From NCBI RefSeq assembly GCF_029962835.1, contig NC_080577.1, positions 32,098,501 through 32,162,500 of the forward strand: a stretch of 64,000 nt of DNA, in the 5' to 3' direction. Origin of the DNA: Magnolia sinica. Taxonomy: Eukaryota > Streptophyta > Magnoliopsida > Magnoliales > Magnoliaceae. Positions 1-11,200 of the stretch are shown here, piece by piece; positions within the stretch are counted from its first letter, which is position 1; each line of letters begins with the position of its first letter. The notes beneath the pieces are model-generated. The model did not search any database, was not told where the DNA came from, and saw only the letters and a list, made by a program, of their open reading frames with translations. The position numbers were made by a program, and so were the translations under genes.

Positions 1-96
1 CATGAGGTGAAAAATGAGGCAAATCCAACACTTAAATGACCCACACAAAAAGAAACAATGGCCTTAATTCGGATACCGTTGAAAGTTATTTCTTTC

Positions 97-376
97 ATTG
101 GGCCCACATTGAGGTTTTTTCATCATCTAACCTGTTCATAGGGTTACTATGACATGGATAAGGGGAAAACACAAATGTCAGCTTTATTCAAAACTTATAA
201 GGGCCTTAAAAATTTTTTAATGGTAGATGTTCGATTCCCGCTGTTTGCTATGGTGTGGTCCACTTGATCTTTGGATTTGCCCAATTTTATTTTTTATTTT
301 TACTCATGCCCTAAATTCAGCTAGCATAACAAATGAGCGGTGTGGATACGTCACATACATCATGGTGGGCCTACAT
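97..376. repeat. Half copy of the GGGCCCAC palindromic MITE family
   Basis: It carries the inner blocks shared with many later copies in the window: an 'AACCTGTTCATA' block, 'GGGGAAAACACAAATGTCAG', a 'TGTGGTCCACTTGAT' block, and the terminal 'CACATACATCATGGTGGGCC'. Only the second half of the palindrome is clear here. No target-site duplication was found. The first 96 bases hold nothing I recognise. Confidence 0.55.
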
Positions 377-556
377 TGATTTTGTAAATTTCTTAATTTA
401 AGTGTTAAAAAAGTAAGTTGTCACATTTGGGAAAGATGTGATAATTACTTAGGTAAATAATTATTACCCATTTACATAGTAATTATAGTTGAGCCCAAAA
501 ATCAAACAGGCAAAGATGTTTAAGACCATGGTTAGGTTAGATCTTAATTTGCAACC

Positions 557-680
557 TTTTTTTTCCCTAACTGGTGCAATCAGATACTCTCACACACATT
601 CCATATGGGCACTCGAACTTATGACCTTAATGTTATATGCACTCTATCTGCCACTCAGCCATGGGCTGAAACCCGAGCTT
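557..680 (-). mobile_element. tRNA-related SINE-like copy
   Basis: Read on the minus strand there is a Pol III box A-like sequence (TGGCTGAGTGG, near + positions 649-661) followed about 35 bases later by a box B-like sequence (AAGTTCGAGTGCC, near 608-622). The copy ends in an A-run (T8 on the + strand, 557-564). Box order, spacing and the A tail are those of a tRNA-derived SINE. Both ends are approximate and no target-site duplication was found. A degenerate tRNA pseudogene is the alternative. The short open frames over this stretch have no family features and are probably not coding. Confidence 0.5.
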
Positions 681-1092
681 TACAGCTACCAATGGACGGA
701 TGTTTTCCTTAAAAATTGCTCTACATCACGTCCTATGGCAAACATCACGTCCTGGATTTGGGGAGAGAGCATGTTTACTTTCGAAGAGCAACTACAAACA
801 TGGTTTGGATTTTGCTTTTGTACGCGATGTCAACATACGTGTTCCCCTCAACAGATGCTTATGCGGTACACTTTTTGGGCCTGTTTGAATATGAGGAATC
901 CACGATGTTGACATGGATAGCTGCTGTGATTATCTTTTCAGCACTAGCCTAGTGGATTTAAAAAAGGGTGTCGTTTGGATAGTAAATGCAATATGAGATT
1001 TATTAGATAATAGTCATTTTATATCTAAAGCAAGGTAATGTAGACGAGAGTAACACTGTTGAAGACGTAAGTACTGGTTACTTTGCTAGGTA

Positions 1093-1225
1093 TAGTTTTC
1101 TTTGTAGTCAAAACAACAAAAAACTAACTGAGAAGAGAAACGTTTCCTTCTCGTCAGCAAAGTAGTAGTTTTCTTTGTAGTCGAAACAACAAAAAACCAA
1201 CTGAGAAGAGAAACGTTTCCTTCTG
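1093..1225. repeat. Two-copy tandem repeat, period about 73 bp
   Basis: The block beginning TAGTTTTCTTTGTAGTC and ending AAACGTTTCCTTCT occurs twice, at about 1093 and 1166, with few differences. It lies just before a Tourist-like MITE. No function is evident. Confidence 0.8.
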
Positions 1226-1258
1226 TCTGCATGTGAATTACTTGTGTCGAAACACTAA

Positions 1259-1843
1259 GGGGGTGTTTGGATGGTCTATTTTACTGTAATGTTATGTAAA
1301 TGGATAATGATTATCACTGTCACAATATTCCTAAGTAAAGCCCTATGTAATACAACTAATGTTACAGCTTCAAATTTTTGATATGCATATAGTGTATTCA
1401 CGATGATTACATACATATAGATGTAACTTGCCTAATGTGTGTTATATCCACACTTTTATTTTGCAATATTATTTTAGGGCATAATACTAAATATTAGATT
1501 CATCCAATACTTCTATGGACCATAGGAAGTTTTTAATGCCAGTTATTAATCCCAACTGCTTTATGTGGTGTGGTTAATTTTTGTTTTAAATGTGCCTTAT
1601 TTTTTATTTTTTATTTTTCATTAAATGATCTCGCAAGATGAATGGATGGTGTGGATATAACACATACATTATGGTGGGGCCCACAAAACTATGCACCTTA
1701 ACCTACCTTCGACTGGTTCAAGTCAGTGGTAAGTCCAACATATTGTTATGATTTGACTACTTAGTTTATCCTATCAGTAATAAAAAATAATGATGTGAGT
1801 TTTACATCATATTACGGTGGAATCTAGCCATCCAAACATACCC
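1259..1843. mobile_element. Tourist-like (PIF/Harbinger) MITE
   Basis: The 585-bp element starts GGGGGTGTTTGGATGG and ends CCATCCAAACATACCC, an imperfect terminal inverted repeat of about 16 bp. It is flanked on both sides by TAA (1256-1258 and 1844-1846), the 3-bp duplication typical of PIF/Harbinger elements. There is no long open frame, so it is non-autonomous. Around 1640-1692 it contains a fragment of the GGGCCCAC palindromic family. Confidence 0.75.
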
Positions 1844-1849
1844 TAAATC

Positions 1850-2690
1850 TTAACATCCATGCAAGAAAATATGTTTTCATCTAGTCTCTTTATTCAATAA
1901 TATATAAAAGTTCCATCCATGGAGGATATATTGCTCTTATTCCAATTACAAATCACTGGACATCCTATATTTGGGCCTATTTGAAGGTAATTGAGAGTAA
2001 ATGCACCTTTTTGGTGGCATTTGGTGTTGTGTTATACCATCTGATGTAAAATGCATTTTTTTGACATTTTTTTAAAAAGAAAATGCTAGGAGAGTCACAC
2101 TAGTAACAAAAGTGTCATTAGGTTGTACATGTGTCAGGCTAATGATACCTTGAAATTATCTAATTATCAGCTATACTACTAAAATCAAATTAAAATTATC
2201 CAAAGCATTCATATATTGGCCATCTAGATGAACGGTTAAAAAATGTCGGTGAGTTGCTTGTTTATAATACTTATGTTTAAAGTACACATGAAGCTTAGAA
2301 TTTTCTCATTTTTAGCTCAAATAAATATTTCAGTGGGCTTTATTACAATCATTCTATCAAATATAACATATGAATACTAATTTAAAAAATTAAAAGTGAT
2401 CTAATAATTAAATTCACACTCTAAAAATATACTAAAGAATTCTAATATATTTTAATTACATGCATGAAACATGATTTTTGGATTCTAACACGTTCAAAGT
2501 GCCAACTACCAAACATGGTTATAAGGATTCTAATTCACATAGATTATGAATCATGTGATAATTGTAATTTCAATTTAAATTCACTCCAAATACAAGCTCC
2601 AAAAAAGACCAGATAGAAGACGAGTTACTTCCAATGGTGGAATGAATGGGTGGTTGGAGAAGCAAAGATACGTTAGACTTAGCTTCACGG
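1850..2690. other. AT-rich intergenic DNA
   Basis: No gene, RNA gene or recognisable element was seen. Composition is AT-rich, with stop codons in all frames. Confidence 0.6.
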
Positions 2691-2716
2691 AGTAATGCTC
2701 ACCTACCCAACGGTTC

Positions 2717-3030
2717 TCACCAGAACTTATGAGAACTTTTTAAGAACCCATCTCTCATGCTCTGAGCCTAAGATCTGAACTGTCCATATCATAAAGCACC
2801 CCATGAAATCCCAAGATCCACTTTTACCCTGATCCAAAACTTTGGTGGGCCATGAAAAAATAAAAAGGTTTCCTCCCTCGATTTGCCTCCCTCTTTTTTC
2901 ATAGCCAGTCAAAGTTTTGAATCAGGTAAAAGTTGAGCCTTAGGGTTTCATGGGGTGCTACATCACGTGGACGGTTCAGATCTTGGGCTTAGATATTAGT
3001 TCTCAAAAAACTCTCACGAGTTGTCTAACT
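2717..3030. mobile_element. Fold-back (long TIR) element upstream of CRY2
   Basis: The left half (GAGAACTTTTTAAGAACCC, then TAAGATCTGAAC, then GCACCCCATGAAATCCC) returns inverted in the right half (GGTTTCATGGGGTGC, GTTCAGATCTTGGGC, AGTTCTCAAAAAACTCTC). Arms are about 120 bp around a short centre. The minus-strand open frame over it is a by-product of the palindrome. Confidence 0.65.
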
Positions 3031-3224
3031 TTCTATATCTGGCATATACAATTATTAAATAATTAAATAAATGTAATAAATGCATGTGGATTACACTCTT
3101 TTATCGTATTTTAAGGACTGAAGTATGCACTTTAGGGCACATGGGTGTGATCTTTTCTTCCTTGTAGATGCTAACCTACTAACCCTACAAACACAAAGAT
3201 AGCATTTAAGACTTCGGTGAGAGA

Positions 3225-3237
3225 TATATATTGAGAT

Positions 3238-3268
<31 letters not shown>
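3225..3268 (+). promoter_or_regulatory. Probable CRY2 core promoter: TATA-like box and (GA)n
   Basis: TATATA at 3225-3230 is followed by an uninterrupted GA microsatellite at 3241-3268, about 1.2 kb before the CRY2 start codon. GA/CT runs near transcription starts are common in plant genes. No start site is proven. Confidence 0.35.
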
Positions 3269-3269
3269 G

Positions 3270-4454
3270 TTGGGGTGTTTGGGGAGATTAGATTGGGGTG
3301 TCTGTAGAGTTCTTGAAGTTTCAGTAAAGGTTGTGACAGTTTTTAGGGTTTCCATGGGAAATTCAGTTTTTGGGGCACCTTAATGAATAATTTCTAGGGT
3401 TTTTGTTAGGGGATCCAGAGAGCTTTTTTTCTTTTTCTTTTTGGAAATCCAGGGTTCTTGTTGGGGATAGAATCAGTCCAGTGAATCTGCGATTTTGGGC
3501 TACAAAGAAATTTTCTCAATTGGGTTTCCATTTATTCCATGTTTTCCCCCAATTTGGAGATTTTTATTAGGCTTTGGATTTTTTTTTTTTCCCTCAATTA
3601 GGCTTTGATTGGCAGGGACGAAGTGTGGCATGCTGAATTAGAGAAGAGAGAATAGGGTTTTCTGGTTGCTGTTTAGGTTTCAGCAAATCCGTCAGTTTGC
3701 GAATTCCATGGTAACAAACTTCAATTTTGAAATTATAGGACTACTGGCTCTTTTGGGCCTTTATATACATAATTTTATCAAGTATATAGGAGAAAGAAAA
3801 TAGAATAGAAAAGAAAAGATTTGGGAATTTATCTGATCGAAACACTGTCGGTGGTTTTTTTCCCTTCTCTTTCTACTGGCAATTTCGCAGCTGTTGGGTA
3901 CCACTCTAGGTGCCATCTAGTGAAATTTCAGCTTTTTGGTTCCAGTTTTAGATATTTCCTAGGGCAACCTAGTGATCTCAGGCACCAGTTCTAGACATTT
4001 TATGGGCAATTCGGTGCTTTCAGGCACCCTTTGTAGTTATCTTTTCGCCCCCCCTCCCCGTGCTAGTATTAGGAGAAGTGTAGTAGCATGAGTGGTGAAA
4101 CGAAGCGGCAACAGAATCAGATGCTGGAGTGGTGTTGCATCTATTTCAAAATGTTAGCAAATAGGTAGAAAGCTTGAGCAGGAGTGAAAAGTGGGTAGAA
4201 TGATTGTACAACTAAAGTGCTCGTGAAAATTCTCATTTTGTCTTGGGGTTGGGGCTACCAAAAGGTCTTATGGGCATTATGGGACTAAATTGGGTTTCTT
4301 GGATTGGATGAAACCATGTTGTATATTTGCTTCTTGGATTCTTTCCAGTGAGATCTCTGTAGTTTTCTCTGAATTTTGGTTCTGCTTTTATTGGGGAAAT
4401 CCCGGCGTAGATTGATGAATATAAGAATGGGCCTTGCAGTCTGAATTGTCAAAT
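3270..4454 (+). other. CRY2 5' leader with a probable 5'UTR intron
   Basis: Between the GA run and the start codon lie about 1.2 kb without a coding frame. A polypyrimidine stretch and CTTGCAG end at 4439, only 15 bases before the ATG at 4455, which looks like a splice acceptor. A possible donor is CATG|GTAACA at 3710/3711. Splicing there would remove most upstream ATGs. This is inferred from splice signals only. Confidence 0.4.
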
Positions 4455-5170
4455 ATGGGTAGCTCTTCTAAGACAGTTGTTTGGTTTAGGAGGGACCTTA
4501 GGATCGAGGACAATCCAGCCTTAGCTGCAGCAGCTAAGGACGGATGCATCTTGCCAGTTTACATATGGTGCCCTGAAGAAGAACGGCAGTTCTACCCGGG
4601 CCGAGTTTCAAGGTGGTGGATGAAGCAGTCGCTTGTGCACTTGGATCAGTCATTGAGATCTCTCGGGGTTGGCCTTGTCCTGATCAAATCTGAGAGCACT
4701 CTCACTGCCCTTTTGAGGTGCATTCGTGCCATTGGAGCGACCCGAGTAGTCTACAACCATCTTTATGGTATGTTGTTTCTTCTGTCTGCTTCTTGCTTTG
4801 GGTGTTGAGATGAGTTAGTTTCTCTGATCATCCTTTACTAGAATGAGATCTTGCTTGAGTACATGAATGCTTGCTTGATTATTGTTGTGTTGATTCAACT
4901 TTGGATTTTCTCTACTGTAACTGGGTGCCATTCCTGCTTCAAATCACACTTCGGAATTGCGCTCCCGCTCTCGCTCTTGCTTCCTAGCTGTTTATACTTG
5001 CTAACATTTTCAAATTGACGCTTCCCCACTCCCCGGCCCGAATCTGTTGTTGCTTTGGTTCATGCTTCGTGCAATGATAGAACAAACTAATGTTTTGTCC
5101 GATCAGTCGTGTCATTGTGTCTGATTTCGCCATTTTTCATAGAACTGGGCTCTGTACTAATACAACTTGC

Positions 5171-5220
<50 letters not shown>

Positions 5221-8200
5221 TTTTGTAAACTTAAATCTATCACTTGAATGGAATTGCGCTCCTGCTTCCTAGCTGTTTATACTTGCTAACATTTTCAAAT
5301 TGACGCTTCCCCACTACTGGGCCCGAATCTGTTGTTGCTTTGGTTCATGCTTCGTGCAATGATAGAACAAACTAATGTTTTGTCCAATCAGTCGTGTCAT
5401 TGTGTCTGATTTCGCCATTTTTACATGGTAAGGTTTACTTTTCATAGAACTGGGCTCTGTACTAATACAACCTGCTTGATTATTATTATTATTATTACTA
5501 TTGTAAACTTAAATCTATCACTTGAATCTTGAATCCTTGATTGTGAGTGCCTACTGTTGCATTCATTTTCTGGACCAATCTTTTCTGGATATACAATAAC
5601 CCATCCTTACGTGCCTCCCAAAGCTCTAAATGCATTTCTAAATATGACAGACCCCTCTAGGTATCCATGATGATTTCACTATGCTAACTAGATGAAAATA
5701 TATTATCTAGATTCTAGATCCCTCATTTGATTATTTTGTATTTTCGTCTAGAATCTAGAGTCCTCATTTGATTATTTTGCATTTTCTTTGTTAACTGTTT
5801 TCTTTCCAGATCCTGTTTCACTTGTCCGTGATCATAATATCAAAAGGCAGCTAGCGGAGCTTGGAATTCCTGTCAGCAGTTTTAATGGAGATTTATTATA
5901 TGAACCATGGCAAGTGTATGATGAAAAGGGGCTTGCCTTTACGACGTTTGATGCATACTGGAACAAGTGTATGAGCATGACCATTGAGCCAAGGCATCTT
6001 CTTCTACCATGGCGGTTGGTGCCGCCTGCTGGTAAGTTTCCTGTTTTCAGAGATGGAAAGGCTTTGTGCTCCTAGTGCATGATTACAAAATTCAATTGTT
6101 TGTTGATTCAATGTTCTAGTGATATGTTATGTAACGTGGAGATCCTGTTTTCAGGGAAGATTGCCCCATTTGCCACATATCTCTGGCAGACGGTTAAGTG
6201 ATATGGTGCCCAGATGCATGTATATACTCAGGGTGCTATGTCAAACACGACCCATCACCATGTCGGCAGTGGATACTTTTAGGATATAATTTGACACATT
6301 CCTATCATTTTAGGTTTGTCTTTTTTAAATCCTACAATATTTCAAGTCTTACTCTATAACTCCATAAACATTTCTAGTGTCATTAAATTTAGCTTTCTGG
6401 AAAGACTAAAAATACAATATTTGTTTCTTAAGAAAAACCTACAGAATGGGTCGATTGTTTAAGTTAAAAAGAATACATAATGTATGAGATAACCATGTCT
6501 GTATGATTGTCCTATATTTTCCGAAAAACTGAATCATATCACCACTCCTCGTATCCGTGTTTGTATCAGTATCTGTATCTAGGTATCATATAGGCTCTGC
6601 AGCTATTTTCAGCAAACCTTAAATTCCTCACCTGTTTTCTGATATTATCCATAGAGAAACTATCCGTGTTAAACACGTATTAAGTTAATTATCAGCCATT
6701 CTATTTCAGCACCCTTAGTGCTGACATATGAGATCCCATCGCGGAAATTAATTAAGTCTAGGAAAGTCTAGATGTCTAATTAATGAACGAAAACTACTAA
6801 GGAAAGTGGGAAATAGGAAGTGCCTGATAAGATCCGATGGGCCTTTTTATCAGCAGTTTCAGTTTAGTTTATTTAAGACAATGTGTACTTGGATTTATTC
6901 TTGAAGTCTTCTCAACTCTATCTAAGATAGCATATGAACATGTGCTCTTGCAGGTCATTTAAATTAAACTTTTGAGACGAACCAAAACATATTTGGGGCA
7001 TTATTTGTGTGAAAACCCACATGTATTTTTTGTACCCAACCCAAATCCAACCTTGAGATAAATGGGTGGGGTCTGGGTCCTCCTATACCTAGACCCAACC
7101 CTTTAAATAATTGGGCTGGCTTATTTTGACTTGGACCTGACGCCAACATGACCTAGATTTTAATGGGTTGGGTTTGAGGCCAAAATTTTGATCTGGTTAT
7201 TAAATGGGTTGGGTCCATGGTGCCCATTGACCCGAACGGAACTGACACATTTGCACCCCAACATGTCTAAGAAGATATTGTTCAATTACGAGCACAGATA
7301 TATTCCCAACTCAGATATATGCATTTAACAGTCAGTCCTCTTATTTAGAACATGCTTTTTATAGTTATGACATATATCTATTTATCTTCATACATTTTTC
7401 AATCTTTTATCCCATGTTAACTAATATCTGTATAATAATGTTTCCTTCAACACTATCATACAAATTTTAAGACAAAACAGTGTGTCGGGGGGGAATACTG
7501 TTGCTGTGTCTAACTTGCATGAAAATTCACTGCACACGAAGATACTTAAACTCTACTTTCGTTGACTGTTTGGATGGCAGAGACTGTCGAAAGCTGTTCG
7601 ATTGAGGAATTGGGTCTCGAAAATGAATCAGAGAAATCCAGCAATGCATTGTTAGGCAGAGGATGGTCTCCTGGCTGGAGCAATGCAGATAAGGTGCTAT
7701 CTGACTTCATTGACCAACATCTACTTGATTATTCAAAGAATAGGCTAAAGGTGGAGGGTGCCGCTACATCCCTCTTGTCACCATACTTGCATTTTGGAGA
7801 AATAAGTGTAAGAAAAGTCTTCCAATGTGTTCGAATGAAGCAATTATCATGGGCAAGAGAAGGAAACATCGTTGCGGGAGAGAGTGTGCGACTCTTCCTA
7901 AGAGCAATCGGTCTTCGAGAATATTCACGTTACGTTTGTTTCAATTTCCCTTTCACGCATGAAAGATCGTTGATGGGGAGCTTGAGACATTTTCCGTGGC
8001 GGGCCGACCAAGGCCACTTCAAGGCTTGGAGACAAGGTCGGACTGGGTACCCTTTAGTAGACGCGGGTATGAGGGAACTCTGGGCGACGGGATGGATACA
8101 TAACAGAATCAGAGTAATCGTTTCAAGTTTTTTTGTCAAGTTCTTGCTGCTTCCATGGACATGGGGGATGAAATATTTCTGGGACACGTTATTGGATGCC

Positions 8201-11200
8201 GACTTAGAAAGTGACATCCTTGGTTGGCAGTATATCTCGGGTAGCTTACCTGATGGGCACGAGCTCGACCGTCTTGACAGCCCACAGGTCTGTTCTCCTA
8301 CCTTCAAGAATTATCAGTCTATTGCATTTCAAAATGTGATTGACCCTCATTTTTCTCTGGATGGTTTTAAACTGCACTCTCAAACTTTTCAAATGATTTA
8401 CAGGGCTTTTGTATTTCGGTTAATATGTCAAATTCAATTTGGTGAAGTATCATCTCTCTATCATTGTTTTAAATAAGTGACCATGATATGCACATGGGAA
8501 CATTCCCTTTGACCTACTTATGAAGACCTGAAAAACCTACGTCTTTGAACCCTAAAGCCATTGATTTTATCAAGTCCTATCCTTTATCAAAAGAATTTGC
8601 ACTTTCGTTAGTAATTTGTTCCATTTAACATATGTTTTTGAATAATTTTTTATGCACAATTTGAGCATTCCCAATTCTTAATGACCCGGCAGTTTATATT
8701 AGTTTTTTGAAGCTGAGTTCCTTATTTGTTCTGAACAGGGAACTTCTCTGCTCAGGACTTAGTTTGTAGATGTGGGGCCCATGGTTGGTCTATCCAAGCC
8801 ATTGACTATGACCCCCATTATGGATGGATCATTCCCCCCAAACCTCCCAAATTGGAAGATCCTAATTCCTAGCCATTGAATCTTTGGTCTTTCTTGTATT
8901 CCATGTGGTTTGTTGATACATTTCTTTTTAACCATGTATTTGCATGTCAACAAGGGGAGCATCAAAGTTGACAAAATGATTGGATATTCTGGGAATGGTC
9001 CATCCATGATGGGATGCCGTCAGATCAATGACTTGGATAGACCAACCATGGGCCCCACATCTCCAAACTAAGTTATGAATAGGGAGGTTCCCACTTCAGA
9101 ATGAATAGGGAACTTGGCCTCTATTTTTATTTTTTTTTCACCAGAAGAACTTCAACCTTACATCCTATTATGCTAAAATTATTCTTTTTCTCAATGTTCA
9201 AAAACTCAAAAAAGTGACAAAAGAATTCACTAAGTTAGCTTGATCAGGATTTGGTTCAAGTGAAGTTCTTACCATTTAAAATAATAATAATAATAATGAT
9301 ATTTGAGGAAACTAGATTAATACTTAGAAAAACTGATTGAGTACTAGACTAGAGCGATTCAGTTGACTAGAAGATTTGAAAAAGTTGAACAAAAATACTT
9401 GAAAGCCCAAAATCAAAGTAACTTGATCAAGCATTCAATCAGAGTTCGAGATAACTTGTAGTTGGTTGTTCATTTAAGTCTGAGTCAAGTATGGAGTTTT
9501 TTAGCCTTATTTTGTGTTGCCCTTCTCTCTCGTTTCAAGTTTTGCCATTGGTTTATTCTGGTATTAGGTTCAAGGCTGCAAATTTGATCCCGAGGGTGAA
9601 TATGTGAGGCATTGGCTGCCTGAGCTTGCTAGATTGCCTGCCAAATGGATTCATCATCCATGGGATGCTCCTACATCCATACTTCGAGCTGCAGGGGTGG
9701 AGTTGGGATTGAACTATCCAAATCCCATCGTGGAAATAAATTTGGCCAAAGAACGATTAGATGATGCTACATCTGCGATGTGGGAATTTGTTGCAGCTGC
9801 AAGAGCTGCAAAATTTAACGGAACAAATGAGGGTGTTGCTGACAATTCGAATGGCATGTATAATCTAGACATTCCGAGAGTTGTCATAAAGAAGGAAGTT
9901 GCTTGTGCTAGTTCATCTCATGATCAGAGGGTGCCCACTATTCAAAATTCCAAGGATGGTCTCCATGGGCAGAAGGGACCAGATGGTTTGGATGGAAAGA
10001 GACAGAATCATGATGAATTACATGGCCATGAATGCAAAGCTGGGACGTCAAAGGATGATGAAGATTTATGTTCTACAGCAGAATCTTCTTCTGCTAGGAA
10101 ACGGAGCATCAGTGAAAGTCAATATGCTGTTCCACCTTCATTTTCCTCTTCATCAAACAGCAAACCCCTCAATGAGTATGAAATTCCCCATTTTCATGTT
10201 CAGATCGAAGAGCCAAAGCAGCCATCATGGGAAGAAGAATCCAACATGGATGGTATTCCAATAAAAGAGGTATTTTGACTTTGATTGCTTTGAAATACTT
10301 AAACAACATGCATAACCTTGATGCATCTATGCTACTATGTGCATAAGCATACATAACTCTCCACCAGTCCCAAAATTACCATTCATAAAAAAGTCCAAAT
10401 TACACCTCTCAGTGCAATTACTATTACTCATGCTTCTCTTTCCAATTAAAAGCCTTCCTATGGCGCATGCCAATTTATATTGTTCATTCTCTCTTCAAAT
10501 TGTTATCTTATCTTATTCATTTATTTAGACTTGGGTTTTGCTAAAGGACGTTAGCAACGTTCCCAAAGTTTTAAATGACACATGGGATAACCTCTCTTTG
10601 ATTTGACTGTTCATTCATTTATGAAACTAGGAGCAAGCCATGGTGCAAAATCACACCAATTGGATGATCCTGAACATCAGATCAATAGCATGGAAAATGG
10701 GCAGTCAAGATTGAGCGGAGAAACAAAATAGGTCCAACCATCATATTGAAACATATCTCACTTTATATTGTTTATGATTCCAAAGTAGCACTTTAGTATG
10801 ATGATTGGCATGATTCTCACATCATGGCTTGCCCCCAATGTTGCTATTGAATGAATGGTTCCAGTTGATGATTGGGCATCCCATGTGTCATTCAAAGGTT
10901 TGGGGAGGTTGTTGACATCCCCATTAAAGTGGGGATGCTAGTGAAACCCTTTAAATTTTGTTCTTTTAAATCAGGGTTCTTAATAACAACTAAAATCCTA
11001 CAACTCAATCTGTATCATTAGGAGAAACCTCATGAAACAACTTGCATCATATTCAACAAAAGTTGTATATTTTGCTGCTATAAACAACTGGATTTGCAGG
11101 CAAAATCCAAAGACTGAGTTATTCCTAATGTTTGGTTAGTATTACAATTCTCTATATTTTGCCGCTATAAATTGACTAGAATTGGCTTTAAAAAATTGAC

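Noticed and set aside
600..675. Intact tRNA gene on the minus strand
   Set aside because: Box A and B motifs are present but the acceptor and anticodon stems do not pair; a SINE is the better reading.
5090..5272. Poly-isoleucine open frame
   Set aside because: Translated ATT microsatellite in CRY2 intron 1.
7930..8307. 125-codon minus-strand frame opposite CRY2 exon 3
   Set aside because: Shadow of the conserved cryptochrome exon.
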